Shown here: positions 17,403 through 26,280 of the stretch, piece after piece | Layout of the letters: every line of letters begins with the position of its first letter | Position numbering within the stretch: position 1 is the stretch's first letter | Assembly: GCA_019359595.1 (NCBI GenBank) | Contig: JAHHGZ010000007.1 | Span: forward strand, 62,001 to 126,000 | Length of the DNA: 64,000 bases | Direction of reading: 5' to 3' | Origin: Cyanomargarita calcarea GSE-NOS-MK-12-04C | GTDB lineage: Bacteria; Cyanobacteriota; Cyanobacteriia; Cyanobacteriales; Nostocaceae | Made by a program: the position numbers and the translations under genes | Notes under the pieces: model-generated | Databases searched by the model: none | The model's input: only the letters and a program-made list of their open reading frames with translations | What the model was told of the DNA's origin: nothing

Positions 17403-18179
17403 ATGTCAACTGCTTTAATTACTGGAGCTTCTGGTGGTATTGGTGAAGCATTTGCTCAGGAACTAGCTACTCGCAACACAAATCTTGTTCTCGTCGCTCG
17501 TTCAGGAGAAAAGTTAAATCAATTGGCGTCGCAGTTGCAAGACAAATATAAGATTCAAGTAGATGTTATTATCAAAGACCTCACAGAAACTGCTGCAACT
17601 GGGGAACTATTTGATACAATCAAATCTAAAGGACTAACAATTGATATATTAATCAACAATGCCGGTTTTGGGGACTATGGCGACTTTGCAGAACGAGACG
17701 GAGAACGGCAAGTCAAAATGGTGCAATTGAACATATTAGCATTAGTGGATTTGACCCATAAATTTTTGCCCCTAATGCGCCAACGTCGTTCTGGTAGCAT
17801 TATTAATGTCTCCTCAATAACAGCATTTCAACCGATACCCTATCTTTCGGTGTATGCTGCTAGCAAAGCCTTTATTCTGAGTTTTAGCGAAGCATTGTGG
17901 GCAGAAAATCGCAGCCACAATGTGCGCGTACTTTGTGTATGTCCAGGACCAACAGACACAAACTTTTTGAACGAAGCTCAATTTCCCCCTGCCCTTGCTG
18001 GCAAACCAAATCAATTAGCTACACCAGAGGTCGTTGTGCGCGATGCTCTCAATGCTTTAGAAAGAGGTGATTCTACTGTTGTCAGCGGTGGTTTTGCTAG
18101 TAAAGCGATCGCGAATTTGGGTAAATTCGTCCCGCGAAAAACTTTGGTAAGTTTGTTGCAAAAACAGTTTAAGAGTTAG
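17403..18179 (+). CDS. Short-chain dehydrogenase/reductase (DltE-like)
   Basis: A 258-residue NAD(P)-dependent classical SDR. The nucleotide-binding motif TGASGGIGEAFA lies at residues 7-18, NNAGFG near 90, Ser of INVSSITAF near 139, and the catalytic YAASK near 152-156. After PGPTDT the C-terminal part covers the substrate pocket. SDRs of this group (DltE, YqjQ-like) act on unknown carbonyl or alcohol substrates. Stand-alone gene; the ATG follows a plausible promoter region of about 170 bases. Confidence 0.9.
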   Translation: MSTALITGASGGIGEAFAQELATRNTNLVLVARSGEKLNQLASQLQDKYKIQVDVIIKDLTETAATGELFDTIKSKGLTIDILINNAGFGDYGDFAERDGERQVKMVQLNILALVDLTHKFLPLMRQRRSGSIINVSSITAFQPIPYLSVYAASKAFILSFSEALWAENRSHNVRVLCVCPGPTDTNFLNEAQFPPALAGKPNQLATPEVVVRDALNALERGDSTVVSGGFASKAIANLGKFVPRKTLVSLLQKQFKS

Positions 18180-18373
18180 GAGCTAGGAGTTAGGAGTTAA
18201 ACTAGGTCGGCGGAATAAATCATTGTTGGTTCGTAGTTGCGCTTTATACACCCTCACCCTAGAAGGGTGGGGCTATAGAAACGTTTTTCCCGAAGGGTAG
18301 CCCACCTTTCTGTGGGCTATTAATTGCATATTCATACAGAAATGCTATAACTCCTAACTCCTAACTCCTAACT
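18180..18373. repeat. Heptamer tracts and a dispersed intergenic repeat
   Basis: GGAGTTA-type heptamers at 18180-18200 and their complement (TAACTCC) at 18350-18372 flank the stretch. Between them, 18313-18349 (TGGGCTATTAATTGCATATT, then CATACAGAAATGCTAT) recurs with three changes at 22469-22504. This is typical short repeated DNA of filamentous cyanobacteria. Confidence 0.55.
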
Positions 18374-19153
18374 TTATACATACCTTGTCAATTGCACGCG
18401 ATACCGATCTTTTTTGGTTACAGCAATTTCCCCAACTTCTAAGCGTCCTTTACCACGAATAGCGATTAAATCACCCGATTTGAGTTGAGAACTTGCTTGG
18501 GTGATTTCCTTCCAATTGACACGGACATCACCAGAGTCGATTAAATCAACCATTTTACTGCGGGACATCCCAAAACCGGCAGAGGCGATCGCATCCAAAC
18601 GCAATGAAGCTTCGACGGTGGCTAATTCTTTTTTCTTCGGTTCACGAATCTTTAACTCAGTTAAATCTATGCGGTGAGTTTTTACGGGAACTGAACGCAC
18701 CTGCTTGAGACTCACTTCTAAAAATTCCGCCAACTCGGGCACGACAATCGCCTGCGCTCCCCGCTCACCCAGTACAATGATATCGCCTGTCTTCTCGCGG
18801 ACAATACCAGTTCCCAACATCGCACCCAAAAAATCGCGGTGAGTAGCGGTATCAAACAGGAAATTTCCGGCAATATCTAGCGCAACCAGAGCGACTTGAG
18901 ATGGTTCTAAAGGCAGTTCAGAACGAGCGATCGCTATTCTTTGACGTTCTGCTTGCGGATATCCACCCCATGCTAATAACTGTATATCAGTTAAACGTGC
19001 AAACGCGCGTTGAGCTTCTGCTAGTTCTGGGGGAGAGAGAAAATCTGTCAATACAACTTCCCAAGTTTTAATAGCTTCCTCTGCTCTATCAATTACACGC
19101 GCTATAGTTTCGCGATTTTCAACACCCTTTAAAAGTTCTTCCCGTGGCAACAT
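18374..19153 (-). CDS. Photosystem II S4-domain protein (YlmH-like)
   Basis: A 259-residue RNA-binding-type protein conserved in cyanobacteria and plastids under the name photosystem II S4 domain protein. The N-terminal domain (1-175) includes PQAERQRIAIARSELPLEPS and DFLGAMLGTGIVREKTGDII. The S4 domain occupies about 185-245 (RLDAIASAGFGMSRSKMVDL, then IDSGDVRVNW). Relatives include YlmH of Gram-positives, which acts at the cell-division locus and on stalled ribosomes. In cyanobacteria a link to photosystem II is by name and association. Not in an evident operon. Confidence 0.9.
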   Translation of the reverse strand: MLPREELLKGVENRETIARVIDRAEEAIKTWEVVLTDFLSPPELAEAQRAFARLTDIQLLAWGGYPQAERQRIAIARSELPLEPSQVALVALDIAGNFLFDTATHRDFLGAMLGTGIVREKTGDIIVLGERGAQAIVVPELAEFLEVSLKQVRSVPVKTHRIDLTELKIREPKKKELATVEASLRLDAIASAGFGMSRSKMVDLIDSGDVRVNWKEITQASSQLKSGDLIAIRGKGRLEVGEIAVTKKDRYRVQLTRYV

Positions 19154-19868
19154 TATTAATAGTTACTTGTTAGTTGTTGGTTGTTGGTTGTTGGTTGTTA
19201 GTTATTTATTTATTTTTTTTTACAACTAACCACTAACGATGAATCATCAGGCACACACCCCAAACCAACGCAGAGGACTCATCCAGCAGTATTTGGGCAT
19301 ACATTTAAAATAGCACTTGCTCTTTATCAAGCGCCAGTACCGCAGGCTAGGCTATTTTTGTGTTGGCTCATATCTGGTTACTTGCGTATAAACCACAAAA
19401 TACATTTTCGCAAGTTATAAATGATACTAAATAGAGAAATTCGTTTTTAGTCCATTAAAATGGACTTATGCGACTCGTCAGGGACTTATAGTCTAAGAGC
19501 GGGTAGGGGCACGAATCGATTTACTTGGGTAATAACAGTGATGATAAAAACATTCTTTTTTAGAGGAGCATTCCGGTCAGCCTCTAACTAGCCGCTAAAG
19601 CACCCCAAGTAACGTTCTGAATAAACACATTTTTTTTGATTGGCTAAAAACCTTGCTCTGTAAGGGTTTGACAATGTGTTTCTTGAAAGAAAGTTGGGTG
19701 GTGACTCAACTAGGATGGAGCTTGCTAGGTAGTTTTGGCAGTCTCACTCGAATTTGGATATTTGGGTTTCAGACTATGCGGATAGTGAGGGGTTTGTAAC
19801 TGGTTTAATCGGAAGATTTTTCTTTTGATTTGCTTTTCACAGTAAAACTATGAAGAAGTTAAATTAAT
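19154..19868. other. Gene-free region with repeats
   Basis: No protein or RNA gene is supportable. It begins with a GTTGGTT heptamer tract (19160-19200). Around 19450-19510 is a hairpin element (AGTCCATT/AATGGACT, then GGGACTTATAGTC) related to 4230-4310. The part 19560-19850 has balanced composition and may be a remnant, but I could not identify it. Confidence 0.35.
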
Positions 19869-22187
19869 CTAAAACTGAATTGGTAGCAATAAACCCACAC
19901 CAACTGTTGTTTCATTATCAGCACGAACTCTGAGGCTATCAAAAGGACTAGAGCCTAGACGATTGCTAATATATGCTTCCAATTCCAAACCCGAAAGACC
20001 TTCTCCAAAAAGTGAGGATGCTTTCCAGCGTAAACCTAAAGTCCAAGGAATCACTGATTCTCGCTGATTACCGATAAAAGCGTTCCCACTCCCTTTCATA
20101 TTCACCCCAACTTCAGCAATCGCATCCAGAGATTGAGATAGGGGAACGGAACCACCAAAGTTCAATCCGGCTATTTCCAGTCCACTACGTTGTACAAAAC
20201 CTAAAGTCGGGGTTACCCAAGCAGCACTTCCACCTTGAAACTGATAGTGTATGGGAGCAGAAAGTGTGTAGATAAATAGTTCTCCTTCCCTTTCATTGCT
20301 GTAAGCAAATCCACCTTTCTTTAAACCCAACTGCTGAAATCTGTTACGATTATTATTTACAAAGTTTGTGAGAACATTATTGGAGCGTGCTAATGTTCCT
20401 GCCAAACTTAATGTAAATGGATTTCCATCAGCTTGATGCAATAGGCGAATCTTACTACTAAAGCCAAATTGAGACTCATCAACAGTACCAGGAATATTAC
20501 TTAGAAAAGCACCAATTTCAAAATCATCTAATAGTCCGTAGCGAACACTAGGTAATAACCCTTGTCCACCTACTTGCAGAGTCGTCAATAATTGATTTTG
20601 TCTAACTGTACCGCCATCTAAGAAACCAAATCCAGCATATGTATTTGGTGCTGGTTTTTCCCTAGTATTGAAACTTTCAGCATAGCGGCGATTGGCATTT
20701 GTTATTCCTGGTAAATAATTAATACTAAATCCCAAGGCATTATATTCTTTATCGGCTATTAAAGATAAAGCTCCGGTATTGCCTAAAGCATTAGATAAAA
20801 ATAAATCTGCAGATAGTCTGGGATTAATTATATATCTGAGACCTGCGTTATAAACAATAGATTTTGCAGGTAATCCTGTATCGCGACTAATGGTATTGTT
20901 ACCCGAAAATGGAACAAATGCATCACCCCATAATACCAACCGATGGTTCAACTTATAACTTACACCTCCTCCTAAGCCAAAAGTAGTACCAAAAGAACCT
21001 GAGTTTGCAATCGGGAGTTTGGTTAAATATAAGGCATTATCTTCTGGTAAAAAAGCGACTTTGGGTGAAAGAGTAAATTGCCACTGGTCATTAGGGGTGA
21101 TAGTGTAAGGCAGTTCTAAAGAAAAAACTGTTTGTCTATTTAGTCCTGCGGCAGAAATACCACTGTTGTCAGAAAATCTATAAGGACGTTTTCCGTTTCC
21201 TAAAGATGCCGCAACTACAGCACTTACAGCTTGAGTCGCATTTTCATTTTGCCAAACTCTGTGCTTTCCTTGAAGAGTGAATTCTTGAAAGAAGTTAGTA
21301 CTGCCTTCTGAATTAATCCGTTGAGCATCAAAACGTCCCTGACGAACTGGACCCGCATTATCAACTGTTTGTGCGTCTAGGGTTAATTCAAAATTATTCT
21401 TAACACCCCAAGTGACACCAATAGTTGGTTGGTCGGTCAAACCATCTCTAGCTGCTGTTCCTTTTTGGAAAAAGTGGCGCTGACGGATGGTTGTTAAAAT
21501 CTCTCCTGCTCGCAGTTGTTCTGCCGTTGTTAAGACTGCACGACGACTTGGTGTAATTAGATTGCTTTCTTCTATTGATTTAGTAGAATCTTCAGGTTTT
21601 TCTGTAGAGCTATCAGCTAGTTTAGTGCTTTTAATTGGTGTTGAATCGACCATTGAATTTACTATTTCTAGCAAATTTTCACGGAACTGAGCCTTCAAAC
21701 TAACTTTATAAAACTGATTATCCTGTTGCCACATAATTTCGGAGTAATCCGAAATTACTTTTTCCCCTTGTTCTTCCAATAAATATCCTGAAATTTTATT
21801 AGCCAGAGTTATTGGTGTTGCTATATTTTGAAATTGTTTAAATTCTTTTTCGCTAACGATAGTAATACTACTAGCCAGACAATTGGCTTGTTGTTCGCAA
21901 TTAAAAATATTAACTCTTAGAGGAGCTTGGGGGCTAGATCGTAAAACTTCTACACTATATTTATTATCCTGCCCATCCAGGTTATTAGTTAGTAATACCT
22001 GGTTCGGTAAACGCATTACCAAGCCTGGGGGTAAGTGAGTGGATATTTCATTGGTTTGGAGGCTGGAAATAACCGTATTTTCTTTTGCTAACGCTATTAA
22101 ACTGGAAGATGCTTTGGCTTCGTGACAAAACTCTAGTAAAGCGAAAACCGCTGAAACAGCAGTCAGAGCAGTAACTAATACACGCAT
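19869..22187 (-). CDS. Outer-membrane beta-barrel protein of unknown function
   Basis: A 772-residue exported protein. A signal peptide is at about 1-26 (VLVTALTAVSAVFALLEF, cut near AKA-SS). An N-terminal periplasmic domain (27-160) resembles no family I can name. After a Ser/Glu-rich linker (about 175-205) the sequence becomes alternating hydrophobic strands with aromatic girdles and Gly turns (for example RYIINPRLSADLFLSNALG), ending VGVGLLLPIQF; a terminal Phe is the outer-membrane insertion signal. The size suggests about 20 or more strands. No plug or TonB box is visible. Could be a surface export or porin-like protein. Confidence 0.75.
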   Translation of the reverse strand: MRVLVTALTAVSAVFALLEFCHEAKASSSLIALAKENTVISSLQTNEISTHLPPGLVMRLPNQVLLTNNLDGQDNKYSVEVLRSSPQAPLRVNIFNCEQQANCLASSITIVSEKEFKQFQNIATPITLANKISGYLLEEQGEKVISDYSEIMWQQDNQFYKVSLKAQFRENLLEIVNSMVDSTPIKSTKLADSSTEKPEDSTKSIEESNLITPSRRAVLTTAEQLRAGEILTTIRQRHFFQKGTAARDGLTDQPTIGVTWGVKNNFELTLDAQTVDNAGPVRQGRFDAQRINSEGSTNFFQEFTLQGKHRVWQNENATQAVSAVVAASLGNGKRPYRFSDNSGISAAGLNRQTVFSLELPYTITPNDQWQFTLSPKVAFLPEDNALYLTKLPIANSGSFGTTFGLGGGVSYKLNHRLVLWGDAFVPFSGNNTISRDTGLPAKSIVYNAGLRYIINPRLSADLFLSNALGNTGALSLIADKEYNALGFSINYLPGITNANRRYAESFNTREKPAPNTYAGFGFLDGGTVRQNQLLTTLQVGGQGLLPSVRYGLLDDFEIGAFLSNIPGTVDESQFGFSSKIRLLHQADGNPFTLSLAGTLARSNNVLTNFVNNNRNRFQQLGLKKGGFAYSNEREGELFIYTLSAPIHYQFQGGSAAWVTPTLGFVQRSGLEIAGLNFGGSVPLSQSLDAIAEVGVNMKGSGNAFIGNQRESVIPWTLGLRWKASSLFGEGLSGLELEAYISNRLGSSPFDSLRVRADNETTVGVGLLLPIQF

Positions 22188-22810
22188 TATATTATAATCA
22201 ATTAAATATTGGGTTGCCTAGTTTCAAAGGCTACATTGAATATTTATTAAATTAAAGATGTTGATGCTACAAACTACTTTAAGTGATGATAAAGTTCTAA
22301 AAGAAGTTTAGCTATGAAATGTTTTTTTGATTTGCCTGCAAAATAATAGTAGGTAGGCACGGAAAACTAAACTATGTACCGATACCGATTCTGTATGAAG
22401 CTTTATTCACCCACAAACTGAAGCAGTAAAGGCGTTGTGCGTACATACTACATACGCCCACAGAAAGATGGGCTATTAATTGCATCTTCATACACAAATG
22501 GTATGAGTACCGACAGATTAAGATGGGTACTCAAAAAAAAGGAGTCAATTGGAAGGTGCGACGTATGCTCCCTTACCCGACTCAGCTTTTGATAGCCACA
22601 AACAAAAGCAAGACCTAGTAGCACGAGCCAACAAACAATCAGACCTAGATACAGCAAATTTCAACTTTGTGAGGTACAGAAATACCCCTCCCCAACCCTC
22701 CCCTTGGCAAGGGGAGGGGGTGTACTTCATTTACAGTGCTGTATATGTTGGAATTATCTGTAGCAGCAGGATAAATATACCTAAAGTATTTGGATGAATC
22801 AGGGTTTTGT
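22188..22810. other. Gene-free region with repeats
   Basis: Contains the second copy of the dispersed repeat (22469-22504, compare 18313-18349) and a C/G-rich imperfect hairpin near 22685-22725 (CCCTCCCC/GGGGAGGG). A hydrophobic minus-strand frame with TTG start at 22657 is noted but not supported as a gene. Confidence 0.35.
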
Positions 22811-22927
22811 ATGTCGAGCCAACCAAGTTACACCTATTACTTTAGGGGTGAGCAAAAACGCTTAGAGCAAAAAGAACGCCGCGATCCTAGATTAAGCATC
22901 CGCAGCGTTTCTTCAACCTTTAATTAG
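22811..22927 (+). CDS. Possible 38-residue protein
   Basis: An ATG-started frame encodes 38 residues: an aromatic N-terminus (MSSQPSYTYYFRGEQ) followed by a strongly charged stretch (KRLEQKERRDPRLSIRSVSS) and stop. The composition is protein-like and it lies alone between repeats. No clear ribosome site is present and I do not recognise it. It could be a genuine cyanobacterial small protein or chance. Confidence 0.35.
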   Translation: MSSQPSYTYYFRGEQKRLEQKERRDPRLSIRSVSSTFN

Positions 22928-22978
22928 TTTTGTTTACGGTCTTGTAATAGAGGTGTTGACCGCAAATCTTACAAAAAA

Positions 22979-23019
22979 AACCTTTCATCTCCGTGCATTT
23001 ATGCCGGAGATGAAAGGTT
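22979..23019 (-). terminator. Strong intrinsic terminator for minus-strand transcription
   Basis: A perfect 15-bp stem (AACCTTTCATCTCCG/CGGAGATGAAAGGTT), extended inside the loop by GCAT/ATGC. On the minus strand it is followed by eight T (plus-strand A-run 22973-22980). The nearest gene it could serve ends at 23367, about 350 bases upstream, which would imply a long 3' UTR or an unannotated transcript between. Confidence 0.6.
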
Positions 23020-23366
23020 TTAGGCAGGATTTATCTTGCTATAAATGCAGCAGTTTTTTATCAAAAATACTTAGACTTTGCGCTCAAAATAATTTTTATT
23101 TATATTTAACTGAATATTCAACAATTAACTGTAAAAATTTATATAACTCCTAATTAAAAAAACTTCCATTGATGGCGTTACAGTAGGGGAGGAAAAGGAA
23201 ATTATAGTACGCAACCTGTAAAATTTAACTCTAGCGCCTATGGTTAAGTTTTCGTTAAATACTTATAAATTTTCCCGCCTACCTACTTACAGCCGCTTGC
23301 GTTATTTCAAACTAATCAAGGAACTAGCTCCAGACCATGTGTGGTGATTTGCCAAGAATGATTCAT

Positions 23367-23876
23367 TCATTGCACACCACTAGGGTCAGTATATCCTTGC
23401 ATATTTTCTGGATCGAACTGACGTAAGATGCGAGTCGCTTCGCGGGTGAGACTATCCGATCCCTGAACTACAATTAAGTATTTACCCGCATCCAAACGAT
23501 TGCGGTAAGGTAAAGCGTCACCACCACCAACAATTAAACCAACTCCACCACCGGCAACAACGCTGCCCATAGCACCGCCAATCGCGCCCAGTATTGCCCC
23601 AATGATGGCGTTACCAATTTGACCAGCCCAGGGAAAGGTATCCAAACGAGTGATTAAATTGAAACCCAATCCACCCAAAAAGCCAAACGGTATAAGCCAG
23701 ATTGACATCAGCCGTACTTGCTTTTTCGCTTGGTAGTTGGGGTCAATCAAACCAAACTCATCAGCAGTTTTATACCCCCTACCCAAAATTGTACTTTTGA
23801 TGCCATCTCTCTCTAAAGCTAGATAAGCAGATTCTACTTGGATGCGGTCTGGTAATACGGCAACAAGGTAATTCAT
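23367..23876 (-). CDS. Glycine-zipper membrane protein of unknown function
   Basis: A 169-residue protein from MNYLVAVLPDRIQVESAYLA; an in-frame Met ten codons upstream is possible. An N-terminal ferredoxin-like stretch (1-50) is followed by two hydrophobic Gly/Ala-rich segments (about 60-80 and 88-120: IGAILGAIGGAMGSVVAGGG) of glycine-zipper type. The C-terminal DAGKYLIVVQGSDSLTREA again resembles a small alpha/beta sandwich. Similar cyanobacterial proteins are annotated as general-stress or low-temperature-induced proteins. No function is assigned. Followed by about 340 gene-free bases up to a strong hairpin. Confidence 0.65.
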   Translation of the reverse strand: MNYLVAVLPDRIQVESAYLALERDGIKSTILGRGYKTADEFGLIDPNYQAKKQVRLMSIWLIPFGFLGGLGFNLITRLDTFPWAGQIGNAIIGAILGAIGGAMGSVVAGGGVGLIVGGGDALPYRNRLDAGKYLIVVQGSDSLTREATRILRQFDPENMQGYTDPSGVQ

Positions 23877-23969
23877 GTTTTTCTCTGATATTCGTCTTAC
23901 TTTCATTCACAGCGTATCAGTGCTGGTCGAATCAATCTTGTACCTATATTCAGATTACCAGAATTGTTA

Positions 23970-24085
23970 CTTGTTGGTTGTTGGTTGTTAGTCGTTAGTT
24001 GTTGGTTGTTGGTTGTTGGTTGTTTACTCCTAACTCCTAACTCCTAACTCCTAACCACTAACTCCTAACCACTAACCACTAACCA
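23970..24085. repeat. Heptamer tandem repeats (GTTGGTT/TAACTCC types)
   Basis: Runs of GTTGGTTGTTG and ACTCCTAACTCCTAA with CCACTAA variants fill the gap after the TolC gene. The same heptamer families recur at 18180, 19160, 35780, 37105, 43999, 44905, 52570 and 54660. Confidence 0.75.
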
Positions 24086-24089
24086 TTAA

Positions 24090-26207
24090 TTAACGTGATG
24101 ACCTTGAGGTGACATATCGTTGTAAGTTGGCCAAAGCGCGGTTGTAATTCAAAATCGCTGTGACTCGATTGCCTTCAGCTCTTGTGAGAGCGTTTTCTGC
24201 GTTAATTACATCCGTTTGAGTGCCTACACCAGCCTGGAATCTCAGTCTTGCTAAACGTAGAGACTCCCTAGCTTGCTCTAAAGCGGTGTTGGAAGTTTGC
24301 ACATTCTCCAAACTAGATTGCTGTTCAAAGAAGGCTTGCTCGACTTCAAAGCGGACTTGGTCGCGCTGACTGGCAAATTGAGTTTCAGCGATCGCTATAT
24401 TGGCTTTTGCCTGCGCTGCTCTTGCTCTTGCGGCTCCGCCATCAAACAAGTTCAAGTTTGCCCTTAATGCTACTGAATAGCCGTCAGTCAGGCTAACGCT
24501 ATCGTTGAATTGGTCTACTATATCGTAGCTAGCTATCAAACTAACTTGCGGTCCTAGGGAGGAAAGTGCCCTGCGTCTCTGTTGCTCGCTAATGTTGCGT
24601 TGTGCCAACTGTTGCTGCAGTTCCGGACGGTTTTGATAAGCCTGTACAATACTGTTTTCCAGTGTTTGATTCCAAAGACCGGCTATTCTAACAGGGTCTG
24701 CTGCAGTGATATTAACCGCCTGGGACAAACTCAACCGACGAGCCAATCGGCGACGGGCAATTTCTTGCTGCGATCGCGCATTGGTTAATTCTTGTTGAGC
24801 ATTTGCCAAATTGACTTGCGATTGCAACACGTCAAACCTTGTACCCACACCAGCCCGCTCTAAAGCCTGTGCATCGCGCAAACTAGCTGCGGAGTTGGTT
24901 ACAGCAGACTGGTTAATCCGTACTTGTTCGTCTGCCTGTTGCAAATTGTAGTAATCAGTAGAGACATCCAAGCGGATTTGCTCAGACAACCGCTCAACAT
25001 CTAACTCTTGCAGACGCTGCCGTTCCTCAGCCTCACTGATGCTGGCTTGCCTCGATCCAGACGTATAAATGTTATATGACAGTTGTGCTTGACCGCTAAA
25101 AGAGGTCGTGGGCGAATCTGTGGCTGTCTCTCTGCGAAGTTGCGGTGGTACGCCAGCTTGCGCATCGTTTTGCCGCTGCACTGACAACTGACCGCTAGCT
25201 GACTGTCCGCGTGAAAGGTCACCGCTTATACCAAGTGTTGGAAGCAAGGCCGCTTGAGCCTCTTGTACGGCAGCCCGCCTCTCATCTAAGGTCAGTAAAG
25301 ACACCTGTAGTTCGCGACTGTTGCGCCGTGCTAGTTCCAGAGCTTGTGCCAAAGTAATTGGCTGATTGGTCTGAAGCCTAACTTCCTCCGGTTTGGTGGG
25401 AAACTGTAGAGGATTGGGATTTTGATTCAGAAAATCAGGAATTTGTCCCGGATTACTTGTACTAGGAGTTACTGGCACTCTCGGAGTGATTGCAGGTGCA
25501 GGAGTTATCGGCAACTTTGAAGGAGGAGTAGCTTTTTGTGCAGTTAGATTCTGCATCCCGTTAGGAGGGGAGCAGTTTCTAGAAGACAAAATAGTTTTAC
25601 TATTCGCAAGCGGCGGGCAAAGCTGCACTTCCTGCAACAGTTTTGCGGAAGAAGCAGTTTGTAAAAATGCCTGCAAACTAGTATCAGCTTTTTTCCGGCT
25701 TGCTACTGGTTGCTGTGAAGATACAACAGAAAGCAATCTGGAAATAGAAGTTGGAACTACTATGTTCTTTGATTCCTGCTCGGGAATAACTAAGTTACTC
25801 TGTTGTTGGTTGCTAAAACCATTCCAAGGCGGCAAGGCTGGATTGGAATTAGATGTTAAGTTGAATGTTATACCGTCATCCTGAAGATCGGTGTACGTTA
25901 CAGGCACACCAGTCTTTCCTCGTAGTCTAACTGCAATCTTGTTACTACTAATCGGCTTAGTGTCGGCAATGGTTGTCGCACCAAGAGTGATCACAGATGG
26001 AAAGCCCGACTCCGAAGTAATAAACGGTTGCCCGTTGATTATGTCCGCAAGTAAAGCACCACGATAAGTGGAAGTTGAAACACTGGGAGAAGCAGAGGCG
26101 ATCGCAAGCTGGCTTACGTTCAAAGTCTCAGCCCAAGCAGGCTGGGTCGTTAACACCGCTGCTGTAACTCCCGGCAAGAAGCTATGGAATATTTGCTGTC
26201 TTTTCAC
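24090..26207 (-). CDS. TolC-family outer-membrane efflux protein with N-terminal AMIN-like domain (HgdD candidate)
   Basis: A 705-residue outer-membrane channel component. Signal peptide at 1-26. An AMIN-like domain lies at about 27-130 (ADTKPISSNKIAVRLRGKTG), then a long Pro/Ser-rich linker to about 275. The TolC core follows: LAQALELARRNSRELQVSLL, LSYNIYTSG, then coiled-coil hairpins such as LERAGVGTRFDVLQSQVNLA and LRFQAGVGTQTDVINAENAL, the two duplicated TolC halves. The AMIN domain probably binds peptidoglycan. In Anabaena the gene beside kaiC encodes HgdD, the TolC needed for heterocyst glycolipid export; the same position and architecture support that identity. Divergence from kaiC is not possible: both are on the minus strand, 73 bases apart. 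Confidence 0.85.
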   Translation of the reverse strand: MKRQQIFHSFLPGVTAAVLTTQPAWAETLNVSQLAIASASPSVSTSTYRGALLADIINGQPFITSESGFPSVITLGATTIADTKPISSNKIAVRLRGKTGVPVTYTDLQDDGITFNLTSNSNPALPPWNGFSNQQQSNLVIPEQESKNIVVPTSISRLLSVVSSQQPVASRKKADTSLQAFLQTASSAKLLQEVQLCPPLANSKTILSSRNCSPPNGMQNLTAQKATPPSKLPITPAPAITPRVPVTPSTSNPGQIPDFLNQNPNPLQFPTKPEEVRLQTNQPITLAQALELARRNSRELQVSLLTLDERRAAVQEAQAALLPTLGISGDLSRGQSASGQLSVQRQNDAQAGVPPQLRRETATDSPTTSFSGQAQLSYNIYTSGSRQASISEAEERQRLQELDVERLSEQIRLDVSTDYYNLQQADEQVRINQSAVTNSAASLRDAQALERAGVGTRFDVLQSQVNLANAQQELTNARSQQEIARRRLARRLSLSQAVNITAADPVRIAGLWNQTLENSIVQAYQNRPELQQQLAQRNISEQQRRRALSSLGPQVSLIASYDIVDQFNDSVSLTDGYSVALRANLNLFDGGAARARAAQAKANIAIAETQFASQRDQVRFEVEQAFFEQQSSLENVQTSNTALEQARESLRLARLRFQAGVGTQTDVINAENALTRAEGNRVTAILNYNRALANLQRYVTSRSSR

Positions 26208-26280
26208 CGCATCCCCTCACACAAAAATCAAGCGGCAGAACACCTTTATCACCCCAGACTATAGCATGATGCATTGATTA

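Noticed and set aside
22448-22657. Hydrophobic 69-residue frame on the minus strand with TTG start
   Set aside because: No ribosome site, the C-terminal half reads through the dispersed repeat, and no known family is seen.
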